NCBI GenBank assembly: GCA_902803625.1
Contig: CADCQV010000072.1
Coordinates: forward strand, 1 to 30,387
DNA: 30,387 bases
Direction of reading: 5' to 3'
From: an uncultured Lachnospiraceae bacterium
GTDB lineage: Bacteria > Bacillota > Clostridia > Lachnospirales > Lachnospiraceae
The notes under the pieces are model-generated. The model was not told where the DNA came from and ran no database searches. It saw only the letters and a program-made list of their open reading frames with translations. Position numbers and translations under genes: made by a program. Shown one piece after another: positions 1 through 6,818 of the stretch (its first letter is position 1; each line of letters starts with the position of its first letter).

Positions 1-55
1 CCCGGTCATTACCGTAAGGCCACAAATATGCTATGATACAAACGCCAAAAGCCAT

Positions 56-86
56 TTGACTTTTGGAGTCCGAATCATGCTATGAT
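56..86 (+). promoter_or_regulatory. Probable promoter of the HD-GYP gene, with a dyad over the -35
   Basis: TTGACT at 56-61 lies 19 bases before TATGAT at 81-86. The latter is preceded by TG one base upstream (78-79), which makes an extended -10. The 19-base spacer is long but the extended -10 can compensate. The -35 overlaps an inverted repeat, CCAAAAG at 45-51 and CTTTTGG at 60-66. The 11-base string ATGCTATGATA occurs twice, at 28-38 and 77-87, so a second extended -10 may exist upstream. The predicted transcript would start near 93, ahead of the GGAGGTG ribosome site at 110-116. Confidence 0.5.
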
Positions 87-126
87 AATGGGGAATGATG
101 AGCAATATCGGAGGTGTGATTTCAGT

Positions 127-2235
127 ATGGATAATCAATCTGCCATGGAAAGGGTAAAAAAGAACAAGTTTAAGCTGATCCTTGTATATCTGCTTTTTGT
201 TTTCATAAATATTTCCGTAAACAGGCTTGTAAAGTTCTTCGGTCTTCCCCTATACGTGGATAATATCGGAACTCTTCTCGGGGCTGTGCTCGGAGGGTAT
301 CTGCCCGGTATTTTTGTGGGTTATATCACAAATATCATTAATTCCACCGCAGATCTCACTAATATGTACTATGCGGGTATCAGCGTACTCATTGCCATTA
401 CCGCGACGTTTTTTGCTGAGAAGGGGTATTTTAAGAGCTTTTTCAAAGCGCTTTTTACCATCCCCTTTCTTGCATTGATAGGCGGTGTTCTGGGATCGAT
501 CCTTACCTGGTTTATCTTCGGCCCTTCGGAGCAGGGCTTTGTTTCACAGATATCCTATGATTTTCTGCTCGACATGGTTGATAAAGCAATCACCGTTGTA
601 TGCACCTACGGTCTTTTGAAGATAATGCCGAAGGATACGGCTTCGCTTTTAAGCCTCACGGACTGGAGGCAGAAGCCCCTTAGTAATGAGGAGATAGATG
701 AAGTAAAGAGAACGGGAACCAGAGGGCTTTCCTTAAAGAGCGAGATATCCATCCTTGTATGTTTGATAATGCTCTTTATAACGGTGGCGACCACCGCCAT
801 AAGCTTTGTCCTCTACAGGAACCAGTCAATGGAGCAGTATAAGGAGATGAGTATCGATGCCGCTAAATTTGCTGCGGCATCCATAGATCCGGAAAAGGTT
901 GATGAATTCATCGAAATGGGAGATGCGTCACCGGAGTATCTGGAAACCGAAGAAAAGCTGAGGGGCATACTGCAAAGCTCCGGAAGTATAAAGTTTATTT
1001 ATGTTTACAGGATGACAGAGGAAGGATACAGGGTGGTATTCGACCTTGATACGGACGGACTTGAGGGAGAGAAGGCAGGAACACTTCTTCCGTATGAAAA
1101 GGATTTCCTTCCGTTTAAGAAGGAGCTGATGAACGGAAGACAGGTTGATCCTGTTGTTGTGAGTGACCGTTACGGCTGGCTTCTTTCGGATTATGAGCCG
1201 GTATATGACGAAAACGGCAGCTGCGTCTGCTATGCCTGTGCGGATATCAGTATGGAGGATATAGTCAGTAACGGTATAAGCTTCCTTGCAAAGATACTGT
1301 CCCTGTTTATAGGCTTCTTCATCCTTGTGCTGGTACTTTCTCTCTGGTTCTTTAATTATCACCTGACATATCCGGTTGGAGCCATGACACATGCTTCAGG
1401 CGAATTCGCCTATAACTCCGAGCAGGCTCTTGAGGTAAGCGTAGACCGGATGAGGGCTCTTGATATCTCAACCGCAAACGAGCTTGAAAATCTGTATCAG
1501 GTTCTCGTAAAGACCCTTAGCGATACCGTGAGATACCTGGAGGAGGTTAAGGAGAAGAGCGACCAGATAGAATTTATGCAGAGCGGACTCATCTACGTGC
1601 TTGCAAATCTCGTGGAGAGCAGGGACAAGTGTACAGGGGACCACATCCGCAAAACCGCCGCTTACGTAAGGCTTATAATGGAGCTTCTGAAGGAAAACGG
1701 TGTCTACAGCGACTTTATGGATGATGAGGAATATGTAAAGACCGTAAACTACGCGGCGCCCCTTCATGATGTGGGTAAGATACAGGTGTCGGATGTCATT
1801 CTGAATAAGCCGGGAAGGCTGACTGATGAGGAATTCACCGAAATGAAGAAGCATACCACTGCCGGAAAGGACATTATTGAAAGCGCAATTAAGCTTACAG
1901 GCGATTCCGGTTATCTTAGGGAGGCATTGAATGTAGCTGCCTACCATCATGAGAAGTGGGACGGGACCGGGTATCCCACGGGGATAAGCGGAGAGGACAT
2001 TCCTCTTTCCGCACGGATAATGGCGATCTCCGATGTGTTTGATGCCCTGCTGTCAAAGAGAAGCTATAAGGAGCCCATGAGCTATGACACCGCCTTTGGT
2101 ATTATAGAGGAGGGCGCCGGAAAGAGCTTTGATCCCGCGATCGTAAAGGTATTTCTGGAGAACCGGGACAGGGTCATTGAAACCGCTGAGGATAATAAGA
2201 TAATGATCGGAAATATTATAGAAGAGGAGAGCTGA
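127..2235 (+). CDS. Membrane-bound HD-GYP c-di-GMP phosphodiesterase
   Basis: Predicted to hydrolyse the second messenger cyclic di-GMP at the inner face of the membrane in response to an external or membrane signal. I chose the ATG at 127 (702 aa) because GGAGGTG at 110-116 precedes it; an upstream in-frame ATG at 82 lies inside the promoter. In order: five hydrophobic segments at about 16-165, a sixth at about 208-231, an extracellular Cache-like sensor at about 232-383, a further membrane segment at about 384-410, a linker, and an HD-GYP domain at about 495-690. The domain has H506, HD at 547-548 within HDVGKI, and HHEKWDGTGYP at 607-617, so the metal ligands look complete. The N-terminal membrane part (IGTLLGAVLGGYLPG, then VGYITN) resembles a substrate-binding S component of ECF transporters; that is my inference. 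The next gene starts 4 bases after the stop, so the two may be cotranscribed. Confidence 0.9.
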   Translation: MDNQSAMERVKKNKFKLILVYLLFVFINISVNRLVKFFGLPLYVDNIGTLLGAVLGGYLPGIFVGYITNIINSTADLTNMYYAGISVLIAITATFFAEKGYFKSFFKALFTIPFLALIGGVLGSILTWFIFGPSEQGFVSQISYDFLLDMVDKAITVVCTYGLLKIMPKDTASLLSLTDWRQKPLSNEEIDEVKRTGTRGLSLKSEISILVCLIMLFITVATTAISFVLYRNQSMEQYKEMSIDAAKFAAASIDPEKVDEFIEMGDASPEYLETEEKLRGILQSSGSIKFIYVYRMTEEGYRVVFDLDTDGLEGEKAGTLLPYEKDFLPFKKELMNGRQVDPVVVSDRYGWLLSDYEPVYDENGSCVCYACADISMEDIVSNGISFLAKILSLFIGFFILVLVLSLWFFNYHLTYPVGAMTHASGEFAYNSEQALEVSVDRMRALDISTANELENLYQVLVKTLSDTVRYLEEVKEKSDQIEFMQSGLIYVLANLVESRDKCTGDHIRKTAAYVRLIMELLKENGVYSDFMDDEEYVKTVNYAAPLHDVGKIQVSDVILNKPGRLTDEEFTEMKKHTTAGKDIIESAIKLTGDSGYLREALNVAAYHHEKWDGTGYPTGISGEDIPLSARIMAISDVFDALLSKRSYKEPMSYDTAFGIIEEGAGKSFDPAIVKVFLENRDRVIETAEDNKIMIGNIIEEES

Positions 2236-2239
2236 CAGC

Positions 2240-3247
2240 TTGTATACAGCAAAGGTAAGCAGATATTCAGACATGAAATACTATAAGTGCGGACAGTCGG
2301 GGCTTAAGCTGCCCGGGATATCCTTCGGCTTATGGCATAATTTCGGAGGCAGTGCGGATATGGAGAATATGAAGGCTCTGATTTTCACAGCCTTTGATTC
2401 CGGGATAACCCATTTTGACCTTGCGGATAATTACGGGCCGGAGCCGGGGGATGCTGAGATCAATTTCGGAAGGATACTTAAGGAAGAGCTGTACAGCTAC
2501 CGGGATGAAATGATAATCACCACAAAGGCCGGATATGATATGTGGGAGGGTCCTTACGGAAGCTGGGGCAGCAGGAAGCATATCATAGCAGGTCTCGATC
2601 AGTCCCTAAAAAGGCTGGGACTTGACTATGTGGATATCTTTTATCATCACAGGATGGATCCGGATACTCCCCTGGAGGAAAGCATGGGAGCCCTTAGTGA
2701 TATCGTTAGATCCGGAAAGGCTCTGTACGCAGGTTTATCAAATTATGACGGAGCAACCCTGAAAAAGGCAGCGGCTTTACTCGATGAGTACAAATGTCCT
2801 TTCATAATAAACCAGAACCGCTATTCTATTTTTGACAGGACCATTGAAAAGAACGGTCTTAAGGATATGTCCGCTGAGCTCGGAAAGGGAATAATAGTTT
2901 TCAGTCCGCTCTCACAGGGGCTCTTAAGCGAAAAATACCTGAACGGTATACCTGAGGACAGCAGGATAAAAAGGGACGGGAGATTCCTTAAGGAAAGCTC
3001 CGTCACGCCGGAAAAGCTGGAAGCCGTGAGAAGGCTTAATGAGCTTGCAAAGAAGCGGGGTCAGACCCTGCCCGAAATGGCTCTTGCCTGGGTACTCCGC
3101 GACGGAACCGTGACCAGTGCCCTTATCGGGGCGTCAAAGAGCAGACAGATACTCGATAACGTAAAGGCACTTGATAATACGGAATTCAGCGAAGAGGAGC
3201 TTCGGCTGATCGACGAATGCTATACACATGCAGTGTCATCCGGTTAA
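2240..3247 (+). CDS. Aldo/keto reductase, YghZ-like
   Basis: An NADPH-dependent oxidoreductase of the aldo/keto reductase superfamily, closest from memory to E. coli YghZ (L-glyceraldehyde 3-phosphate reductase). The TIM-barrel catalytic tetrad is visible: D60 and Y65 in HFDLADNYGP, K96 in TTKAGYD, and H137 in FYHHRMD. The family signatures SGLKLP and GLWHNFGG are near the N-terminus, and the C-terminal cofactor region has SALIGASKSRQI. Length is 335 aa, normal for the family. The start is a TTG at 2240 with GAGGAG at 2224-2229. An ATG at 2273 would remove 11 residues, but the residues SRYSDMKYYKCG align with the N-terminus I recall for YghZ, so the TTG is preferred. It starts 4 bases after the HD-GYP gene, and its physiological substrate cannot be read from the context. 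Confidence 0.88.
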   Translation: MYTAKVSRYSDMKYYKCGQSGLKLPGISFGLWHNFGGSADMENMKALIFTAFDSGITHFDLADNYGPEPGDAEINFGRILKEELYSYRDEMIITTKAGYDMWEGPYGSWGSRKHIIAGLDQSLKRLGLDYVDIFYHHRMDPDTPLEESMGALSDIVRSGKALYAGLSNYDGATLKKAAALLDEYKCPFIINQNRYSIFDRTIEKNGLKDMSAELGKGIIVFSPLSQGLLSEKYLNGIPEDSRIKRDGRFLKESSVTPEKLEAVRRLNELAKKRGQTLPEMALAWVLRDGTVTSALIGASKSRQILDNVKALDNTEFSEEELRLIDECYTHAVSSG

Positions 3248-3277
3248 TGTCATTCCGGGAGAAGCGAAGAATCTTTT
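3248..3277 (+). repeat. Intergenic hairpin repeat, copy 1 (degenerate)
   Basis: A degenerate copy of the window's main repeat: TGTCATTCC, then GGGAGAAGC, then GAAGAATCTTTT. It begins at the base after the TAA stop of the aldo/keto reductase gene. The outer arm ATTC still pairs with GAAT, but the inner stem is damaged. It is oriented like the upstream gene. A better copy starts 14 bases later, at 3291. Confidence 0.8.
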
Positions 3278-3290
3278 ATAACTAAGCCAA

Positions 3291-3421
3291 TGTCATTCTG
3301 AGCGAAGCGAAGAATCTTTTTTAACGGGGGAAAGATCCTTCCTGTTGCTTCGCAACCCCTCGCCGGGGCGGCATCCCACATCTTCGATGTGGGATATGCG
3401 TCGCTGACGCTCAGGATGACA
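3291..3421. repeat. Composite of two facing hairpin repeats (131 bases)
   Basis: The left end is a full plus-strand copy (3291-3320) with outer arms ATTCT and AGAAT and a GC, GAA, GC core. The right end is a minus-strand copy whose outer arms are ATCCT/AGGAT (plus-strand positions 3413-3417 and 3335-3339). The outermost 14 bases of the element are inverted repeats with one mismatch (TGTCATTCTGAGCG and TGTCATCCTGAGCG). The minus copy has an expanded centre with four further hairpins: 3398-3410 (5-bp stem), 3373-3395 (10-bp stem, triloop GAA on the minus strand), 3356-3368 (4-bp stem) and 3344-3356 (5-bp stem, triloop GAA on the minus strand). No reading frame here looks coding. It resembles a miniature inverted-repeat element, but no transposase or clear target duplication is visible. 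Confidence 0.75.
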
Positions 3422-3483
3422 TGATACTGACCCAGCGGTGGATGACATGATATTGACCTGACAGGGGTATGATACTGACCTGA
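3416..3483 (+). repeat. Three imperfect direct repeats of GATAYTGACC
   Basis: The motif GATACTGACC or GATATTGACC occurs three times, with GATA at 3423, 3449 and 3471 (spacings 26 and 22 bases). The first two are preceded by ATGACAT and the last two are followed by TGA. The array directly follows the composite hairpin repeat and lies upstream of the likely rpmE promoter. A similar arrangement (TTGACC, TGACA, then GTATGAT) is present at 3453-3473 and, on the minus strand, at 30350-30370. Confidence 0.55.
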
Positions 3484-3496
3484 GCTGACGGGGGTA

Positions 3497-3525
3497 TTGC
3501 AATTTATTGCCGACTATGTTATCCT
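3497..3525 (+). promoter_or_regulatory. Possible rpmE promoter
   Basis: TTGCAA at 3497-3502 and TATCCT at 3520-3525 are separated by 17 bases, each matching four of six consensus positions. TG at 3517-3518 gives an extended -10. Initiation would be near 3532, leaving about 70 bases before the rpmE start. No L31 or Zur operator could be recognised by eye. Confidence 0.4.
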
Positions 3526-3603
3526 TTACAGGCTGTTTATTTAACGGTTTGTATTTTGGATCGCGGGTTGGTAATCTACGGTCAATGAAGAAAGGTGAGT
3601 ATC

Positions 3604-3807
3604 ATGAATCAGGAAATTCAGCCTAAATATTATCAGGCAAAGGTAACTTGTAACTGTGGAAATACTTTTACGACAGGCTCCACAAAGCAGGAAATAAGAG
3701 TTGAAGTCTGCTCAAAGTGTCATCCCTTCTATACGGGAATGCAGAAGGCAACCCGTGCTGACGGCAGGATAGACAAGTTCAATAAGAAGTATGGTATGAA
3801 GGGATAA
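3604..3807 (+). CDS. rpmE: Large-subunit ribosomal protein bL31
   Basis: Ribosomal protein bL31 of the 50S subunit, 67 aa, normal length. The zinc-binding form is indicated by the CNCGNTF pair near the N-terminus and the CSKC pair before HPFYTG, the family signature. The start is the ATG at 3604 with AAAGGTG just upstream; a GTG at 3595 lies within the ribosome site and is rejected. The basic C-terminus (DKFNKKYGMKG) is typical. It is followed by a strong terminator-like hairpin and then by the yqhQ-prmC-prfA group, an arrangement I recall from other Clostridia. As a zinc-containing paralogue it could serve as a zinc store, but no second copy is visible in this window. Confidence 0.97.
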   Translation: MNQEIQPKYYQAKVTCNCGNTFTTGSTKQEIRVEVCSKCHPFYTGMQKATRADGRIDKFNKKYGMKG

Positions 3808-3820
3808 GATTAAGGATTTT

Positions 3821-3856
3821 GGCCGTCACCTTACGGGTGGCGGCTTCTTCTTTTTT
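3821..3856 (+). terminator. Rho-independent terminator after rpmE
   Basis: GCCGTCACC and GGGTGGCGGC form a stem of about nine pairs with one G-T pair and a loop of about five bases, followed by TTCTTC and six T. It ends only 12 bases before the next start codon, so some read-through into yqhQ-prmC-prfA is possible. Confidence 0.85.
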
Positions 3857-3868
3857 GAGGAAAGATGA

Positions 3869-4876
3869 ATGGAAAATAACTGTAATGCAAAATACTCCGG
3901 CATAGGAGGACAGGCCGTCATGGAAGGCGTAATGATGAGAAATAAGGATGATTACGCTGTGGCTGTAAGGAAGCCTGACGGGGAAATAGCCGTGATAAAG
4001 GACAAATATACGGGGATAATACCATCCGAATCGGTGTCAAAGATACCGATACTCAGGGGGATCGCAGGCTTCATCGATTCCCTGGTGCTTGGGATGAAGG
4101 CCATAAATTATTCCGCTGATTTTTTTGCGGAGGAGACAGAGGACGAAAAAAAGGAGAAACCAGAAGAAAATGCGGGAAAGGCATCAGATCCGGAAAAGAA
4201 ATCCGGGAATGTTGAGGTTATGAGTGCCTCCGACAAGAAAGGCGGAATGGGAGCACTGTCAATAGCGGTAACCATAGTCGCACTGTTTTTCTCCCTGGGT
4301 CTCTTCATGGTAATACCCTATTACCTCTCCCTTGTTTTTTCAAAGTGGGTGGGCTCCACAAAGCTCCTTGCCCTTATTGAAGGCATCATAAGGCTCGGGA
4401 TCTTTGTGATCTATATTAAAGCCATTTCCCTTATGGAGGACATAAAGCGGGTATTCCGTTATCACGGAGCCGAGCATAAATGTATAAACTGCCTGGAAAC
4501 GGGGCATGAGCTTAATCTTGAAAATGTGCGTGCCGCATCCAGGGAACACAGGCGCTGCGGCACCAGCTTTCTGTTGTATGTAATGGTCGTTTCCATACTT
4601 TTCTTTTCGCTTATTGATCTGGAGAGCAGGGCCCTCCGGGCAGTTCTGCGTATCGTTCTCATACCCCTTATTGCCGGCGTGGCATATGAATTTATAAGGC
4701 TGGCGGGACGGAGCAATAACCCTATAGTACGTTCCCTTTCCGCACCCGGGCTGCTGATGCAGAAGCTCACGACCGCGGAGCCGGATGACGAAATGATCCT
4801 TGTTGGTATAGCATCTGTTGAGGCGGTATTTGACTGGAAAACGTATCTTAAGGAAAACTTCGGCAATGACGTATAG
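3869..4876 (+). CDS. yqhQ: DUF1385 family membrane protein, YqhQ-like
   Basis: A conserved polytopic membrane protein of unknown biochemical role (DUF1385; YqhQ in Bacillus). The family signature GGQAVMEGVMMR is at residues 13-24, and RYHGAEHKCINCLE and HRRCGTSF lie in the conserved core. About four hydrophobic segments are visible, near residues 131-156, 165-190, 230-250 and 265-285. Between the N-terminal domain and the first segment lies a Glu/Lys-rich stretch at about 89-125 that looks disordered. Length is 335 aa, usual for the family. TGAGGAAAG precedes the ATG. The 3' end overlaps prmC by 11 bases, so the two are probably translationally coupled. The link with release-factor genes is common in Clostridia but does not reveal the function. 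Confidence 0.9.
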   Translation: MENNCNAKYSGIGGQAVMEGVMMRNKDDYAVAVRKPDGEIAVIKDKYTGIIPSESVSKIPILRGIAGFIDSLVLGMKAINYSADFFAEETEDEKKEKPEENAGKASDPEKKSGNVEVMSASDKKGGMGALSIAVTIVALFFSLGLFMVIPYYLSLVFSKWVGSTKLLALIEGIIRLGIFVIYIKAISLMEDIKRVFRYHGAEHKCINCLETGHELNLENVRAASREHRRCGTSFLLYVMVVSILFFSLIDLESRALRAVLRIVLIPLIAGVAYEFIRLAGRSNNPIVRSLSAPGLLMQKLTTAEPDDEMILVGIASVEAVFDWKTYLKENFGNDV

Positions 4877-5702
4877 TGAGGCTGCCGCATTCGGAGACAG
4901 AGTGCTTACGGAAGCCGGAATAGAGGAACATAAGATAGACAGTGAATTACTGCTTAGGTTTGTAACCGGCTGTGACAGGACCTTTCTTTTAACGGAAGGA
5001 AAAGAAGCTGAGCTAAAAAGCAGAGAAGAAAAGCGCTATAGGGAAACCATAGAAAAAAGAAAAAGGCATGTCCCTCTGCAGCTTATCACGCGCTGTACGG
5101 ACTTTATGGGGTTAAGGTTTCAGGTTTCGGAGAATGTACTGATCCCCAGGATCGATACGGAGTTTCTGGTGGAGGAAGCCTTAAAGATCGTGCAGGACGG
5201 CTCGAAGATCCTTGATATGTGTACCGGCAGCGGATGCATCCTCTTGTCTCTGATGAAATATAAAAACGATATTAAAGGAACGGGGGCAGATATTTCCGAT
5301 GCTGCACTTGATCTTGCCAGAGAAAATGCCCGGATCCTTGGTATCACGGATGTAAACTTTATCAAAAGCGATCTGTTCGGAAATATCAGTTCTGTCTTTG
5401 ATCATATCCTCTGCAATCCTCCCTACATCAAAAGTAAAGAGATCGGGGGGCTTATGGAGGAGGTAAGGCTCTTTGAGCCCTTAAATGCCCTTGACGGGGG
5501 TGAGGACGGACTTCTTTTTTACAGACGAATTGCAGAGGAGGCAAAGCCCCATTTAAATAGCGGAGGCAGCCTTATCTTTGAGACCGGGCACGATGAGGGA
5601 CAGGCTGTCCGGACCATACTTGAGGAGGCCGGATACAGGTATATAGAGGTTTTAAGGGATTATTCCGGAAACGAAAGAGTAGTGAAATGTTTGAAAAGCT
5701 GA
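4866..5702 (+). CDS. prmC: Release factor N5-glutamine methyltransferase
   Basis: PrmC methylates the glutamine of the GGQ motif of release factors, using S-adenosylmethionine, and so speeds peptide release. The SAM-binding motif ILDMCTGSGCI is at about 115-125, and the substrate-glutamine motif NPPYI starts at residue 184. The N-terminal helical domain that recognises the release factor precedes them. Length is 278 aa, normal. I use the ATG at 4866; the longer in-frame opening from 4818 lies inside yqhQ. The gene overlaps yqhQ by 11 bases and its own substrate gene prfA by 16 bases, so enzyme and substrate are made from one transcript. Confidence 0.96.
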   Translation: MTYSEAAAFGDRVLTEAGIEEHKIDSELLLRFVTGCDRTFLLTEGKEAELKSREEKRYRETIEKRKRHVPLQLITRCTDFMGLRFQVSENVLIPRIDTEFLVEEALKIVQDGSKILDMCTGSGCILLSLMKYKNDIKGTGADISDAALDLARENARILGITDVNFIKSDLFGNISSVFDHILCNPPYIKSKEIGGLMEEVRLFEPLNALDGGEDGLLFYRRIAEEAKPHLNSGGSLIFETGHDEGQAVRTILEEAGYRYIEVLRDYSGNERVVKCLKS

Positions 5703-6757
5703 ATGAAATGGTACTGAAGTACGAGGAGATAACACAGAGGCTCAATAACCCCGGAACAAGCGAGGATTCGAAGCTCTATATGGAGTTATTGAAGGAGCAG
5801 GGAAAACTTTCTCCCGTAGTCGAAGCCTACAGGGCATATGAGGAAAATGAGAAGGCTGTTTCGGATTCCGAGGAGATGATAAGGTCCGAGGACGATCCGG
5901 AGCTAAAGGCTCTTGCAAAGGAGGAGCTGAATGAAGCCCTGAAGAAGCGGCCGGCTCTTGAAAGGGAGCTGAAAATAAAGCTTATCCCGAAGGATGAGGA
6001 TGACGACAGAAACGTGATCGTGGAGATAAGAGCCGGGGCCGGAGGTGAGGAGGCTGCGCTTTTTGCCTACAGTCTGTACCGGATGTACGTAAAATACGCG
6101 GAAAAGAACGGCTTTTCGGTGGAGACCACAGATGTTGAGGATACGGGCATCGGAGGCTTCAAATTCGTAAGCTTTATGATAAACGGGAAGGGAGCCTATT
6201 CAAAGCTGAAGTATGAGAGCGGGGTACACAGGGTGCAGAGGGTTCCGGAAACGGAGTCGGGAGGAAGGATACATACCTCCACCGTAACGGTTGCCATTAT
6301 GCCGGAAGCCACGGAAATAGAGGTAAATATCGATCCGAATGACTGCCGTATAGATGTGTTCCGGGCTTCGGGAAACGGAGGACAGTGTGTAAACACAACG
6401 GACTCCGCCGTGAGGCTTACACATTTCCCGACAGGGATAGTCATTTCCTGCCAGGATGAAAAATCCCAGATAAAGAATAAGGCAAAGGCCTTTAAGGTTC
6501 TCAGGGCGAAGCTCTATGAACTGAATAAGGAAAAGGCCCATGCGGAGGAAGCGGATTTAAGGAGATCCCAGGTCGGAACCGGTGACCGTTCTGAAAAGAT
6601 AAGGACCTATAATTTCCCGCAGTCCAGGCTTACTGATCACCGTATCGGGCTCACCCTTTATTCTCTGGAAAAGGTAATGGAAGGGGATCTGGATAACGTG
6701 ATAGAAGCCCTGACAGGAGCAGATATGGCTGAAAAGCTCTCTGCGCTCGGTGAATGA
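5687..6757 (+). CDS. prfA: Peptide chain release factor 1
   Basis: Release factor 1 reads UAA and UAG stop codons and triggers hydrolysis of the peptidyl-tRNA. GGQ is at 231-233 within GNGGQCVN, the site modified by PrmC. The stop-codon reading tripeptide of the P-x-T type is P187, E188, T189, in the context HRVQRVPETESGGR. The middle residue is Glu rather than Ala or Val; I recall this as common in Firmicutes. The N-terminal coiled domain and the C-terminal LTDHRIGLTLY segment are present. Length is 356 aa, normal. No strong ribosome site is seen before the ATG, consistent with coupling to prmC. Confidence 0.97.
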   Translation: MFEKLNEMVLKYEEITQRLNNPGTSEDSKLYMELLKEQGKLSPVVEAYRAYEENEKAVSDSEEMIRSEDDPELKALAKEELNEALKKRPALERELKIKLIPKDEDDDRNVIVEIRAGAGGEEAALFAYSLYRMYVKYAEKNGFSVETTDVEDTGIGGFKFVSFMINGKGAYSKLKYESGVHRVQRVPETESGGRIHTSTVTVAIMPEATEIEVNIDPNDCRIDVFRASGNGGQCVNTTDSAVRLTHFPTGIVISCQDEKSQIKNKAKAFKVLRAKLYELNKEKAHAEEADLRRSQVGTGDRSEKIRTYNFPQSRLTDHRIGLTLYSLEKVMEGDLDNVIEALTGADMAEKLSALGE

Positions 6758-6781
6758 CACTGGACGCCCGGAGGGTCCGTC

Positions 6782-6810
6782 TTGATAGAGAGGAGCAAAA
6801 AAGCTATAAT
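6782..6810 (+). promoter_or_regulatory. Near-consensus promoter immediately before the GGDEF gene
   Basis: TTGATA at 6782-6787 and a perfect TATAAT at 6805-6810 are separated by exactly 17 bases, the best sigma-A-type match I noticed in the window. The expected start point is near 6817 (a G), only two bases before the ATG at 6819. The transcript would therefore have essentially no leader. AGAGGAG at 6788-6794 is upstream of the expected start point and cannot serve as its ribosome site. Confidence 0.75.
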
Positions 6811-6818
6811 TACTCTGT

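Noticed and set aside
3293..3502. Minus-strand 69-aa frame in the rpmE upstream gap
   Set aside because: It is a translation of the repeats (CHPERQRRIS type), has no ribosome site and overlaps the structured element.
6762..6778. Terminator after prfA
   Set aside because: GGAC and GTCC form only a short stem with a bulge and there is no T run.
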